Positions 1 to 9,560 of a stretch of DNA of 64,000 nucleotides are shown one piece after another. The notes below the pieces were generated by a model. It had not been told where the DNA came from, did not search any database, and worked only from the letters and a program-made list of their open reading frames with translations. The DNA is taken from NCBI RefSeq assembly GCF_000024865.1, contig NC_013595.1, positions 5,208,001 through 5,272,000 on the forward strand. The letters run 5' to 3'. The first letter of the stretch is position 1. Each line of letters starts with the position of its first letter. The translations under genes and the position numbers were made by a program. Origin of the DNA: Streptosporangium roseum DSM 43021 (GTDB lineage: Bacteria; Actinomycetota; Actinomycetes; Streptosporangiales; Streptosporangiaceae).

Positions 1-260
1 TCCTGGCTGACCCCGATGACCACGTTCACCAGCAGGATGGTCAGGATCGCCACGCCCTCGGGGACCTCGGCCAGGACCACCAGCGTCACCAGCCCGGCGA
101 TCAGCAACAGGATCGACAGCGGGTCGGCGAGTTGCCTGGCCGAGCGGGCGAGCAGGGTGGGAGGTCGTGACTGTGGCAGTTCGTTGGGTCCGTGTCCGTC
201 CAGCAGCCGGGCGGCTTCGGCCTCGCTGAGGCCCGGCATGGTGTCCGTGTCGGCGTGCAT
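1..260 (-). CDS. Cation-transporting P-type ATPase, N-terminal part, cut by window edge
   Basis: Only the N-terminus is present; the gene runs off the left edge. The reverse strand reads MHADTDTMPGLSEAEAARLL followed by a GPNELP motif at about residues 24-29, the hallmark of the cation-ATPase N-terminal domain of P2-type (Ca2+/Mg2+-type) pumps. Two hydrophobic segments rich in Leu, Ile and Val follow, as expected for TM1 and TM2. Family role: ATP-driven cation transport across the cytoplasmic membrane. The start could be the ATG at 260 or the ATG at 239; no strong ribosome binding site separates them. A decayed IS5-type element lies immediately upstream (from about 400), so the native promoter may be lost. 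Substrate cannot be inferred from this fragment. Confidence 0.8.
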   Translation of the reverse strand, partial: MHADTDTMPGLSEAEAARLLDGHGPNELPQSRPPTLLARSARQLADPLSILLLIAGLVTLVVLAEVPEGVAILTILLVNVVIGVSQ

Positions 261-402
261 ACGTTCAGCAGATCATCGAAACGGCGGCCGGAGCGTGAGG
301 CGAAGGCCATCGAGGCGAGGGACCTTCGGCCTCTGTCATCCGCGTCTGACCAGGGCTGCCTCGGGGAATGCGTCGGCCGTGATGACGGCGGGTTTCGCCG
401 CA

Positions 403-1036
403 AAACTGCGGGCCCCCTCGAAAGGTCGGTGGGGACCATCGTCTTCATCGCGTTCATCCGGCTCTTGCCGGAGATGAAGCGATCTCGCTCGGGGGGCGGC
501 GGCCGGGCGGCGCACCTGGATTCCGGTGGCGTCCAAGATCGCTTCTTGACCGCTGCTTCCCAGGTGGCAGATCACATCGGCCAGAGTTCGCAACTGCCGT
601 CCCGCGGTGATGCCGCAACCCCGTTCAGCCAGGAGGGGCGGACCTGGTGGACGGCGCGGGTGATGGTGGAGCGGTCGACGCCGGACCGGCAACCCGGCAC
701 GTCATGGGTGACGCCGTGGCGCGGGTGCACCAGTGTGGCCGGCAGCCGGTCGACGAACACCGGCTTGTGCCCAGCGCCGGCACCGATGGTGCGCCGTCGT
801 GGGCGACTGGCGAGCGCGGCCTGGTGCCGGGCCTGCCACAGCGGTCCGATCTCGGCCACCAACTCCGCGATCACCTCGACCGACAGGCCCGTGATCCGCT
901 CGTTCTTCAGGATGATCGTCCGTACGAGTGTTCTCACCACGTCTGGCCCAACGAGCCAAGACCTCAGCTGTATGGCTATTGCGGCGAGCAGGTCGACCAG
1001 ATTTCCCGCACAGGCCGCGGACATCACCCGAGTCAA
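403..1036 (-). pseudogene. IS5-family transposase, frameshifted and truncated (IS5 copy 1)
   Basis: The reverse strand carries a recognisable IS5-type DDE transposase in three successive frames: an N-terminal part with GPLWQARHQAAL and the helix-turn-helix VDRSTITRAVHQVRP (1036 to about 640), then LRTLADVICHLGSSGQEAIL with the first catalytic Asp region (to about 500), then MNAMKTMV (to about 403). At least two frameshifts and loss of the C-terminal third make it non-functional. It is closely related to the copy at 23821-24571, which served as the guide for alignment. Homology stops near 403, so the DNA between there and the ATPase start is probably native upstream sequence. Confidence 0.75.
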
Positions 1037-1287
1037 GCACCTGAACAGATGAGGTCAGCCGGCCGCAATGAACAGGACTTTTGGCCCTGTTCTCCCTGCT
1101 TCCCCTCGCCATAGCGTTCTTAATGAAAGGACATCCTCAGAGGCCGACCGTAAAGGTTAGGCGTCGTATCCGAAGCAGACCCACCGTATGAGAAAAAGTT
1201 CAAGAACGCTACTACAGCAAGGAGCGCTGACCGCTGCTGCGCACCTGGTCTCCGCCGACGATATCCGCCTTTTGTTGGGAGAATCCC

Positions 1288-1962
1288 ATGGCTGAACGCC
1301 TCAATGCTCCTGGTGACCTCGGCCGCCGGATCACCAGGCGACGTGAAAGTCTCGGCCTCGACCGGGAGCAGCTGGCAAACCGTGCCGGAATCGCCCCCGC
1401 CTACCTCGCCTACGTGGAGCAGAGGGCGGCCGCGCCTGCCATCGAGACCATAAATCGCCTGGCCTGCGCTCTGGATACCAGCACTGCGGAACTGCTCGGA
1501 GGAACCATCGACCTCCCGCCCGGACGAGGCACCGCCGCCCGTCATCCTGAGCTGGAAAAGCTGGACACGAAGGAGTGTCTACGGCTCATCTCCCCCGGCG
1601 GGGTCGGCCGGCTGGCCTTCAACGACCTCGGCGGCCCGATGATCCTGCCGGTCAATTACGTCCTCCACGAAGGCTCCGTGATCTTCCGCACCGCCTTCGG
1701 CGGCCCGTTCGACGCGAACCTGAGCACCGGCGTGAACGGCGTCGAGTTCAAAATCGCCTTCGAGATCGATCGGATCGACGATGCCAACAGCGAAGGCTGG
1801 AGCGTGCTCATCCGGGGTGGCGTCCACCACGTCTCCACCGCCGAGGAGCAGGCGGCCGTGATGACCTTGAATGTCCGGCCCTGGGCCGGCGGCGACCGCG
1901 AACTCTACGTCAAGATCACTCCTGCCGAGATCACCGGCCGCCGTATCTGGCACGGCCCGTGA
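1288..1962 (+). CDS. XRE-type HTH protein fused to an FMN-binding (pyridoxamine oxidase-like) split barrel
   Basis: The 224-residue protein has two parts. Residues 10-65 form an XRE helix-turn-helix (RRESLGLDREQLANRAGIA, then the conserved ETINRLACALD helix). Residues about 90-220 form a pyridoxamine 5'-phosphate oxidase-like flavin-binding barrel, with GRLAFND, GPMILPVNYVL and the closing GRRIWHGP. Such fusions are common in actinomycetes and are usually annotated as flavin- or nitroimidazole-type oxidoreductase regulators; a redox- or flavin-sensing repressor is my inference. The start is the ATG at 1288 with GGGAG about 7 nt upstream. It is transcribed alone, between two mobile elements. 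Confidence 0.8.
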   Translation: MAERLNAPGDLGRRITRRRESLGLDREQLANRAGIAPAYLAYVEQRAAAPAIETINRLACALDTSTAELLGGTIDLPPGRGTAARHPELEKLDTKECLRLISPGGVGRLAFNDLGGPMILPVNYVLHEGSVIFRTAFGGPFDANLSTGVNGVEFKIAFEIDRIDDANSEGWSVLIRGGVHHVSTAEEQAAVMTLNVRPWAGGDRELYVKITPAEITGRRIWHGP

Positions 1963-2080
1963 GCTCCGCCGAGACGGCTACTCGAATGATCATCCGCCTC
2001 CGGCCGCCCCGCTCCTCCCCTCCAGCTGCACATTCGATTGCCGACATGCCATCTGACCTTCTGCCGAAGGTCACCGCGTC

Positions 2081-3202
2081 CTAGTGTCCTGCGCCTGAGA
2101 TTCGTTGGCAGAAGCGGGCGAGGGAGTCGAGAATCTCTTCGGCCGTCTTGGTCCAGATGAACGGCTTGGGGTCAGCGTTCCAGTTCTTGATCCAGGCGCG
2201 GATGTCGGCCTCGAGGGCTTGCACGTTCTTATGTGCGCCGCGACGGATCATCTGATCGGCAAGGAAACCGAACCAGCGCTCGACCTGGTTGATCCAGGAG
2301 GAGCCAGTCGGGGTGAAGTGCATGTGAAAGCGGGGATGGCGCTCCAGCCATGCGCGGATCGCCGGCGTCTTGTGGGTGCCGTAGTTGTCGCAGATCAGAT
2401 GGACGTCGAGATGAGCGGGAACCTGCTTGTCGATTTTGATCAGGAACTTCTTGAACTCCGCCGCCCGATGCCGGCGATGCAGGGAACCGATGACCTCTCC
2501 GGTGGCCACGTCGAAGGCCGCGAACAAGGTGGTGAGGCCGTTGCGTACATAGTCGTGGGTCCGCCGCTCCGGCATGCCGGGCATCATCGGCAACACCGGT
2601 TGCGACCGGTCCAGAGCCTGGCTCTGCGACTTCTCATCCACGCACAACACCACCGCGCCCTCGGGCGGGTTGAAATACAGACCCACCACGTCGTAGACCT
2701 TCTCCACGAACAACGGATCGGTCGACAGTTTGAACGTGCCGGTCAGGTGCGGCTTGAGCTGGAACTTCCTCCAGATCCGGCCGATGGTGGACTTCGACAG
2801 GCCGCTGCGGGCCGCCATCGATGTCCGCGACCAGTGCGTGGCGTTCTTCGGGATCTCCTCCAGCGTCGCCACCACGACCGCTTCCACCTCTTCGGCGGCG
2901 ATGGTGGGCGGCCGCCCCGGTCGGGGCTCGTCGATCAACCCGTCCAGCCGATCGGCCAGAAACCGCCGCCGCCACTTGCGGACCGTGTCGGGTGCCACCC
3001 TCAACTCCCTGGCCACCCCGATGATCGGTGGAACCGCAGAGCCCGCGCACGCCAACACGATCCGCGCTCGCAGCGCCAACGACTGCGCCGAGTTCGCCCG
3101 CCGCATCCACCGCCCCAGCACCGCGCGCTCGTCATCGGAGAGCACCACCGGCTCCAGCTTCGGACCCCGACGACGCACCGGCTCACTGGAAGAAGAGTTC
3201 AC
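2081..3202 (-). CDS. IS630-family transposase
   Basis: The 373-residue transposase has an N-terminal pair of helix-turn-helix regions (LRARIVLACAGSA; VARELRVAPDTVRKWRRRF) and a C-terminal DDE domain. The catalytic residues are visible in VLCVDEKSQ (first Asp), HLICDNYGTHKTP (second Asp) and SSWINQVERWFGFL (Glu). Length and motif order are normal for the family. The stop codon TAG is completed by the TA target duplication at the element's edge, so translation ends exactly at the junction. It appears functional. Confidence 0.92.
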   Translation of the reverse strand: MNSSSSEPVRRRGPKLEPVVLSDDERAVLGRWMRRANSAQSLALRARIVLACAGSAVPPIIGVARELRVAPDTVRKWRRRFLADRLDGLIDEPRPGRPPTIAAEEVEAVVVATLEEIPKNATHWSRTSMAARSGLSKSTIGRIWRKFQLKPHLTGTFKLSTDPLFVEKVYDVVGLYFNPPEGAVVLCVDEKSQSQALDRSQPVLPMMPGMPERRTHDYVRNGLTTLFAAFDVATGEVIGSLHRRHRAAEFKKFLIKIDKQVPAHLDVHLICDNYGTHKTPAIRAWLERHPRFHMHFTPTGSSWINQVERWFGFLADQMIRRGAHKNVQALEADIRAWIKNWNADPKPFIWTKTAEEILDSLARFCQRISGAGH

Positions 3203-3237
3203 ACAGGATCTAACGACGGATTACCGGCGCAGGACAC
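2084..3237 (-). mobile_element. IS630-family insertion sequence, intact (IS630-1)
   Basis: The 1,154 bp element has inverted ends starting GTGTCCTGCGCC (2084 rightwards; 3237 leftwards on the complement) and is flanked by TA on both sides (2082-2083 and 3238-3239), the target duplication typical of IS630/Tc1-mariner elements. One intact transposase fills it. The TA at 3238-3239 is shared with the next IS630 remnant, which abuts it directly, so the two sit in tandem. Confidence 0.9.
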
Positions 3238-3239
3238 TA

Positions 3240-3463
3240 GTGTGGCGCGCCTGAAATTCGTCGGCAATATCGGGTGAGGGATTCGAGGATCTCCTCCGCA
3301 GTCTTCTTCCACACGAACGGCTTGGGATCCTCGTTCCACTGGCTGATCCAGTCGCGGATGTCGGCCTCCAGCGTCTGCACACTCTTGTGGACTCCACGCC
3401 TGATCAACTGGTCGGTCAGGAAGCCGAACCACCGCTCGACCTGGTTGATCCACGACGAACCTG
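3240..3463 (-). mobile_element. 3' half of a second IS630 element (IS630-2), cut by IS3 copy A
   Basis: This carries only the C-terminal end of an IS630 transposase: GSSWINQVERWFGFLTDQLI through RRISGAPH, including the catalytic Glu. Its outer end starts GTGTGGCGCGCCTGAAATTC next to TA (3238-3239). The same unusual end sequence occurs at 21608, where the matching 5' half of an IS630 element is found on the other strand. The left half here is replaced by IS3 copy A at 3464. The two halves together give 1,137 bp, close to the 1,154 bp of the intact IS630-1. Confidence 0.88.
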
Positions 3464-3503
3464 TGGAGTTGCCCCGGTTCGATAGACACATCAGGGCTTG
3501 CGA

Positions 3504-4404
3504 CTACGCGGCAGCATAGTCAAGGTCTTGGGCGTTCTTGAGCGCGTGTCGGCGTTCGTATTCGGCGGGGCTGAGCTGGCCGTTGGCGGAGTGACGGCGG
3601 CGCGGGTTGTAGAAGCCCTCGATGTAGCTGAACAGGGCCCGTTCGGCTTCTGACCTGGTGCGGAAGGTGCGCCGGTCAATCAGCTCGCACTCCAGCGAGG
3701 CGAAGAAGCTCTCAGTGATCGCATTGTCGAAGCACGTTCCGGCCCGTCGACGGGCGGACGCCTGCCTGCTCACAGCGCTGACCGAAGGCAAACGAGGTGT
3801 ATTGACCCCCCTTATCGCTGTGGTGAATCACCCCGGCCTCGGGGTGGCGCTGGTGCAGCGCCATCGCCAGCGCATCGGTCACCAACTCGGTGCGCATGTG
3901 CTCGGCCATCGCCCAGCCGACGATCCGGCGGGAGAAGACATCCAGCACCACCGCCAGATAGACGAAGCCCTGCCAGGTCGGCACGTACGTGATGTCAGCG
4001 GTCCAGATCCGGTTTGGCTCCTCGGCACAGAAGTCGCGCCCGACCAAGTCGGATGCAGATCTGGCGCGCGGATCGGTGACAGTGGTGCGGGCGCCCTTAC
4101 GCCTGCTCACCCCGGCCAGCCCGGCCACGCGCATCAGCCGGGCCACTCGTTTGCGGCCCACCCGGACCCCATCCAGTTCGCGCAGGTCGGCGTGAATACG
4201 TGGCGCCCCGTAGATCTCATCAGACGCTTGGTGATGCCGACGGATCCGCTCGGTCAGCTCGGCGTCGCGACGGGCTCGAGTCGACGGGCCGCGCCGCTGC
4301 CGGGCCGCCCAGGCGTAGTAGCCCTGGCGCGACACACCCAGCACCCGAGCCAGCAGGGAGACCTTGTGGTGGTCCTTCTCCGCATGAATCAACCGGAACT
4401 TCAT
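3504..4404 (-). pseudogene. IS3-family transposase OrfB (copy A), frameshifted by loss of a 5-base repeat
   Basis: The first 220 or so codons encode the rve/DDE integrase core (YGAPRIHADLRELDG; RIWTADITYVPTWQGFVYLAVVLDVFSRRIVGW). Near 3745 the sequence CCGGACCGGA of copy B is reduced to CCGGA, which shifts the frame and ends the protein in STGRNVLRQCDH. The remainder, including the region of the last catalytic Glu, continues in another frame as TCFDNAITESFFASLECELI down to 3504. OrfB of copy A should therefore be inactive unless frameshifting restores it. Confidence 0.85.
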
Positions 4405-4688
4405 CTCGGCAGATCCGTCTCCCGCGCGAAGAAAGCCGCGGCCTTGCGCAAGATCTCCTTCTCCTCACGGAGAATCTTGTTCTCCCGGCGCAGCCGAGCC
4501 AGCTCGTCCTTCTCGGCGCTGGTCAGCCCGTCCTGGCGGCGGCCGTCATCCAGATCAGCCTGGCGCACCCAGGTACGGATCGACTGCGCGGAAGGCTGGA
4601 ACTCCTTGGCCAGCTCCTCCGGCGTCCGTCCCGCGCGCACCAGCTCTACCATCTGCCGGCGAAACTCCGGCGGATAGTTGTTCGGCAC
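4401..4688 (-). CDS. IS3-family transposase OrfA (copy A)
   Basis: The 95-residue protein begins VPNNYPPEFRRQMVELVRAG and has a helix-turn-helix typical of IS3 OrfA (TPEELAKEFQPSAQSIRTWV). A leucine-zipper-like helix follows (LARLRRENKILREEKEILR). It binds the element's ends and normally acts with OrfB, often as an OrfAB fusion. The end of orfA overlaps the start of orfB by four bases (ATGA). It is identical in sequence to the copy at 22590-22877. Confidence 0.88.
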   Translation of the reverse strand: MPNNYPPEFRRQMVELVRAGRTPEELAKEFQPSAQSIRTWVRQADLDDGRRQDGLTSAEKDELARLRRENKILREEKEILRKAAAFFARETDLPR

Positions 4689-4762
4689 AGCAGACTCCTT
4701 CTTCCGGGAACCAGGGTTCCCCAGAGATCAGGTGTCCACCAAACCGGGCCAACTCCAGTGTT

Positions 4763-4792
4763 TTGACACCTCTCGTAGGTAACCGCTATCTA
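4763..4792 (+). promoter_or_regulatory. Consensus-like promoter for the padR-ABC operon
   Basis: TTGACA (4763-4768) and TATCTA (4787-4792) are separated by 18 bp, close to the sigma-70-type consensus. The gene start follows 24 bp later. The -35 box lies only five bases outside the end of IS3 copy A (4757), so the insertion or rearrangement spared the core promoter but removed whatever lay upstream. Confidence 0.5.
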
Positions 4793-4815
4793 TTGGCCAA
4801 CCGTTAGGGGGTGAC

Positions 4816-5345
4816 ATGCAGGACGCAGTGCTGGCGATGCTCGCCAAGGAGCCGTCGCACGGATACCACTTGCACGCTCGGCTGCGGCACAGTCTTGGCC
4901 CGCTGGGCGAGTCGATGAACCGTGGTCAGATCTATGTGACGCTGGCCCGCTTGGAGCGAGCGGGGCTCGTCGTCTGTGAGCGGGCCGACGGCCTGCCCGA
5001 GCGGCCGGAACGCAAGGTCTATGTGCTGACGCCGGCCGGGCAGGAACGGGTGACCGCCTGGCTGGCCGAGGTGGGCTGGCCGAAACCGGACCTGGCGGAG
5101 TTCCATCTCAAGCTTGCCGCTGCCGCCGCGGCCCGGCTGGCCGACCCGGTGGAGCTGGTGGCGGCGCAGCGCCGTGAGTTGCTGCGCCGCTTGCGTGAGG
5201 CGCAGCAGGCGGCGCTGGCCGAGCCGGCGGGGTCGGGCGCCGGGCTGCTGCTGGAAGGGGTCGTGCTGCGGTTGCAGGCGGACCTGCGTTGGCTGGATGC
5301 CTGTGAGCGGGCCTGGTCCAAGGTCGATGACGAAGATGAGGGTGG

Positions 5346-5349
<4 letters not shown>
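4816..5349 (+). CDS. PadR-family transcriptional regulator
   Basis: The 177-residue protein has an N-terminal winged helix in residues 1-80 (LAKEPSHGYHLHARL, then the wing with ERKVYVLTPAGQERV) and a C-terminal helical dimerisation part (AQRRELLRRLREAQQAAL). PadR repressors typically control adjacent exporters and respond to small phenolic or antibiotic ligands. The ATG at 4816 follows an AGGGGG ribosome binding site. The stop codon region overlaps the start of the ABC ATPase gene (4 bp), so the regulator is probably autoregulated and co-transcribed with the transporter. The ligand is unknown. Confidence 0.88.
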
Positions 5350-6077
<728 letters not shown>

Positions 6078-6082
6078 ACGTC

Positions 6083-7873
6083 ATGGGCTCTATCGCGCTC
6101 GTCGTGCGCCTGGTGCTGGCCGACCTCCGCAGGCACAAGGCCCAGGCCGCGATGCTCCTGCTCGCGGTGACCGTGGCCACCGCCACCCTGGCGTTGGGCC
6201 TGTCCCTGCGCGGCGTGAGCGACGCGCTGTATGAGCAGACCCGCGCGGCCACCGCCGGGCCGGACGTGGTGGCACTCTCCGGCGAGACGGGCCCCGCCGT
6301 GACCGCGGCCCTGGCCTTGCTGGCGGACGCTCCCGAAGTCATCGCCCACCACGGCCCCTATCGCGTCGTCTACGCCGACCTCACCACGCGCGATTCCGCC
6401 TCGTCCCCGGTGGTGGTGCAGGGCTTCGCCGAGACACCCGGCGCGGTCAACCGGCCGCTGGTGACCTCGGGTCGTTGGGTGCGCTCCGGCGGCACGGTCC
6501 TCGAACGCGGCTTCGCCGCCGCGCTGGACGTCGGTGTCGGCGACCACGTCACCATCGCCGGCCGGTCGTACCCCGTCGTCGGGATCGCCGTCACCGCGGC
6601 CACCTCCATCTACCCCTGGGCGGCGCAGATCGGCCCGTACGGGGGCCCCAGCGACTACACCGGCCTGGCCTGGATGACCCGATCAGACGCCCGGGCGCTG
6701 GCGTCGTCCCACAATCTCCCGGTGACCTTGGCCCTGGACCTCAAGCTGCGCGACCCCGCCGCCACCGAGGCCTTCCGCGACGCCCACCGCCTCTCCACCC
6801 TCAGGATCAACTTCCACTCATGGCAGTTCACGGCCAGGCAGGACATGGTCATCCTCAGAGACAGCCAGCCGATCCTGGTCGTCGGTAGCTGGCTGCTCAG
6901 CTTCCTGGCCATCACCGGAGTGGCGGCGCTGGCCGCGGGACGCGCCGTCGAGCAGACGCGCCGGGCCGGGCTGCTCAAGGCCGTCGGCGCCGCCCCGGGT
7001 CTGATCGCCGCCGTCCTGCTCACCGAGTACCTGGCGCTGGCACTGGCCGGCGACGCGCTGGGGCTGGTGATCGCCCGCCTGACCGTGCCCGCCATCGCCA
7101 GCCCCACCGCCAGCCGGATCGGCGACGCGGTCGGACCCGGTGGCGCCACCGTTGCCACGGCGACCGTCCTCGCCGTGGCGGTGGCGGTGCTGTCCTCGCT
7201 GCGTCCCACGCTGCGGGCCATGCGTACGGCGACCGTCACGGCGCTGACCGCCACCACGCATCAGCCCCGTCGCCGCCCCTGGCTCACCGCGCTGTCCGCA
7301 TTGCTGCCCACACCGCTGCTGCTCGGGCTACGGCTGACCGCTCGCCGGCCGGGCCGCGCCGTGCTGCAGGCGTGCTCCACCGCCACCACGGTGATCGCCA
7401 TCGTCGCCCTGCTGACCCTCTACGCCCAGCCGGAGAGGGGCTACGGCCTGGATGGCTCCTCCGCCCTGCCCAACCTGCGCGGCGAGCACGACCGCCGGCT
7501 GATGGTCGCCGTCACCATCCTGCTGATCGCCCTCGCCGTCGTGAACACCATCACGCTCACCTGGAGCACCGCCATGGAGGCCCGGGCGAACATGGCCATC
7601 GCACGTACGCTCGGCGCCACCCCCGGACAGATCACCGCGGGACTGTCCACCGCCCAGCTCCTGCCCGCGCTGCCCGGCGCCGTCATCGGCGTCCCTCTGG
7701 GCATCGGCCTGCTCTCGCTCTTCGCCGCCAGGAATGCGGCCGAACCTCCTTCCTCCTGGCTGCTCGGCGCCGCGCTCGCGATCCTCCTGGTGACGGCGGC
7801 ACTCACCGCCCTGCCCGCACGTCTGGCGGCCCGTCGGCCCGTGGCGCAGACCCTCAGCGCCGAAACAGCGTGA
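6083..7873 (+). CDS. ABC transporter permease, FtsX-like
   Basis: I place the start at the ATG at 6083 because GGAGGG (6068-6073) sits 9 nt upstream; an in-frame ATG at 6044 overlaps the ATPase gene and lacks a site. The protein is about 596 residues. It has an N-terminal membrane segment (AMLLLAVTVATATLALGL), a large extracytoplasmic domain to about residue 265, a cluster of membrane segments containing the FtsX-type motif (RRAGLLKAVGAAPGLIAAVL), and a second such repeat near the C-terminus (IARTLGATPGQITAGL). It pairs with the upstream ATPase as a likely drug, lipid or peptide exporter. Its stop TGA overlaps a GTG that begins an integrase remnant. Confidence 0.88.
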   Translation: MGSIALVVRLVLADLRRHKAQAAMLLLAVTVATATLALGLSLRGVSDALYEQTRAATAGPDVVALSGETGPAVTAALALLADAPEVIAHHGPYRVVYADLTTRDSASSPVVVQGFAETPGAVNRPLVTSGRWVRSGGTVLERGFAAALDVGVGDHVTIAGRSYPVVGIAVTAATSIYPWAAQIGPYGGPSDYTGLAWMTRSDARALASSHNLPVTLALDLKLRDPAATEAFRDAHRLSTLRINFHSWQFTARQDMVILRDSQPILVVGSWLLSFLAITGVAALAAGRAVEQTRRAGLLKAVGAAPGLIAAVLLTEYLALALAGDALGLVIARLTVPAIASPTASRIGDAVGPGGATVATATVLAVAVAVLSSLRPTLRAMRTATVTALTATTHQPRRRPWLTALSALLPTPLLLGLRLTARRPGRAVLQACSTATTVIAIVALLTLYAQPERGYGLDGSSALPNLRGEHDRRLMVAVTILLIALAVVNTITLTWSTAMEARANMAIARTLGATPGQITAGLSTAQLLPALPGAVIGVPLGIGLLSLFAARNAAEPPSSWLLGAALAILLVTAALTALPARLAARRPVAQTLSAETA

Positions 7874-8040
7874 CCGGTCCCGCTCAGCAGGCGCCGGCAC
7901 GGCCGGCATCTGACACCACGACTCTGGCGGACATCGTCGCGGCGACCACCGCCGACCGGGAGCTGAGCGAGGCGGCCCGCGCCCGGATCGCCGGCGGTCT
8001 GGCCGACAACACCAGCCGCGCCTACGCGGCCCTCCGCTCG
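7870..8040 (+). pseudogene. N-terminal remnant of a tyrosine recombinase/integrase
   Basis: The reading frame starts at GTG 7870, overlapping the permease stop. It encodes a short N-terminal piece with LSEAARARIAGGLADNTSRA at its end. The NTSRAYA motif is typical of the SAM-like N-terminal domain of actinobacterial phage-integrase-type recombinases. After that motif the sequence no longer resembles an integrase, and IS110 copy 1 begins just beyond. No catalytic domain is present. The identification rests on a short motif. Confidence 0.45.
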
Positions 8041-8084
8041 GGTCGGCGCCACCAGGGGCAAAGACATCCCAGGTGCTTAGGGTG

Positions 8085-9335
8085 TCAAGCGGTGAGTGGT
8101 TTGGTGTGATGTGACCAGGCGGTTGCTTCGTCGTAGAGCGTGCTGGTCTTCAGGCATCCGTGCAGGATGCCGACGAGGCGGTTGGCCACCTGGCGGAGGG
8201 CGGCGTGATGGCAGACGTCGCGGGCGCGGAGCCGGTCGTAGTAGGCGCGGGCGCCGGGCGAGGCCTGCAGGGCGGTGAAGGCTTGAGAATCGAGGGCGTC
8301 GATGAGCCGGTCGTTGTGCACGTAGCGGGCGAGGACGACCTTCTTCTTGCCGGAAGCCCGGGTGATCGGGCTGGTGCCGGCGTAGTTCTTGCGTGCTTTG
8401 GCGTTGACGTAGCGGCCTTCGGCGTCGCCGAACTCTGCGAGCACCCGGGCGCCGAGGACCAGTCCCAGCCCCGGCTGCGATAGGACGATCTCAGCGGCTG
8501 GGTGCCGGCCAAAATGGTCCTCCACCTGCCCTTGCAGGGCCTTGATCTGCTCGCCCAGCACGGTGAGGACCGCCACCGCCGCCTTGATGGTGGCGGCGTA
8601 GGCAGCGGTCACGGCTGCTGGCTGACCCAGCTGCTCGGTGCGCAGCGCTACCTGGATCGCCGCGGCCTTGCCGGCAATACCCCGGCGGCGAGCTCGTTTG
8701 AGCGCGGCGGTGATCTGGCCGATGGTCAGCTTGGCCGCCGACACCGGGTCCGGGGCCTTGGCCAGCAATTCCAGGGTGTCGGTTGCGGCCAGGTCCTCGA
8801 ACGCCTCCAGGGCGGCGGGGAAATAGTCGCGCAGCGCGTGCCGCAACCGCTGAGCATGGCGGGCCCGTTCCCAGATCAATGTCTTGTGCGCCCGTGTCAC
8901 CACCTTGATCGCCTCCGCCTCGGCGCTGTCGCCGGCGACCGGGCGCAGCTGGTGGGAGTCGGTGCGGACCATGTCGGCCAGCATGTGCGCGTCGGCCGCG
9001 TCGCTCTTGGCGCCCGACACGCTCAGGCGTTCTCGATACCGTGCCGCCTGCAGCGGATTGACCGCCAGCACCGTGTATCCGGCCGCCAGCAGCGCCTGCA
9101 CCCACGGGCCGCGGTCGGTCTCGATCCCCACCAGCACATCGACATCGGCGGCCTCCACGTCCTGACCAACCTGCTCAGCGATCATCGCGTGCAGTTTGGT
9201 CATCCCGGCTACTCCCTCGGGCAGGCGGGCCTTGGCCAGCCTGCGCCCCGAGGCGTCCATCAGCTCGACGTCGTGATGTTGCTCGGCCCAGTCATCTCCC
9301 ACGAACAGGCGCAACGCTTCTCCCGTTTTCGACAC
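8085..9335 (-). CDS. IS110-family transposase (copy 1)
   Basis: The 416-residue transposase has the two-domain layout of the family. The N-terminal RuvC-like DEDD domain shows VGDDWAE (Asp), VGIETDRGPW (Glu) and AKSDAADAHMLADM (Asp/Asp). The C-terminal Transposase_20 part shows SQPGLGLVLGARVLAEFGD and NYAGTSPITRASGKKK. IS110 enzymes work as DEDD recombinases guided by a bridge RNA from the element's non-coding end. The start is GTG 9335; an in-frame TTG shortly downstream is an alternative. The element sits at the broken integrase remnant. No terminal inverted repeats are expected for this family. Confidence 0.9.
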   Translation of the reverse strand: MSKTGEALRLFVGDDWAEQHHDVELMDASGRRLAKARLPEGVAGMTKLHAMIAEQVGQDVEAADVDVLVGIETDRGPWVQALLAAGYTVLAVNPLQAARYRERLSVSGAKSDAADAHMLADMVRTDSHQLRPVAGDSAEAEAIKVVTRAHKTLIWERARHAQRLRHALRDYFPAALEAFEDLAATDTLELLAKAPDPVSAAKLTIGQITAALKRARRRGIAGKAAAIQVALRTEQLGQPAAVTAAYAATIKAAVAVLTVLGEQIKALQGQVEDHFGRHPAAEIVLSQPGLGLVLGARVLAEFGDAEGRYVNAKARKNYAGTSPITRASGKKKVVLARYVHNDRLIDALDSQAFTALQASPGARAYYDRLRARDVCHHAALRQVANRLVGILHGCLKTSTLYDEATAWSHHTKPLTA

Positions 9336-9560
9336 CGATCGATTTCAACAGCCTGCGGGAGAACCGTCAGCGAACTAATCAAGCAGTGCTCATACCCCTA
9401 CGGGTGGGCACGACATCCCAGCGGCGATCAACTCTCCCAACCGACCAGTGGGGGCACGATCTTTGCGCGGGACTCAAGGTCCGGTAGCTATAAGTGCTCA
9501 CCCACTGGCGGCTGTTCAGGCCCGAGTCTGCCGGAGCGGCTGAACTCGTTAGGAGTGATT
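9336..9560 (-). ncRNA. Candidate bridge-RNA region of IS110 copy 1
   Basis: This non-coding stretch lies directly upstream of the IS110 transposase, where IS110-group elements encode their bridge RNA. It contains a GTGC...GCAC stem enclosing an ACCC...GGGGT stem (around 9385-9415) and other short complementary stretches. No protein can be read through it. The assignment follows from position and family knowledge; I did not fold the sequence or define target-binding and donor-binding loops. Confidence 0.3.

Larger units (their letters stand above)
3464..4757 (-). mobile_element. IS3-family insertion sequence, copy A
   Basis: The element is bounded by imperfect inverted ends of the form TGGAGTTG(G/C)CCCGGTT (right end from 4757 on the complement, left end from 3464). 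It encodes OrfA and OrfB on the reverse strand. It is nearly identical to copy B (22521-23820), which lies in the opposite orientation. Copy A is 1,294 bp and copy B 1,300 bp: copy A lacks one CCGGA repeat inside orfB, and copy B has one extra A near the end of orfB. I see no matching short duplication at the two flanks of copy A. Confidence 0.9.

Noticed and set aside
192..1052. A 286-codon forward frame near the left edge
   Set aside because: It lies opposite the decayed IS5 transposase and the P-type ATPase start, whose motifs are on the reverse strand.
2105..3277. A 390-codon forward frame across IS630-1
   Set aside because: It is the complement of an intact IS630 transposase and crosses the element boundary.
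4758..4762. Target duplication for IS3 copy A or B at the outer flanks
   Set aside because: The flanks (GTGT beside copy A and GTGG beside copy B) look alike but lie in the wrong relative orientation to be one duplication once the inversion is undone.
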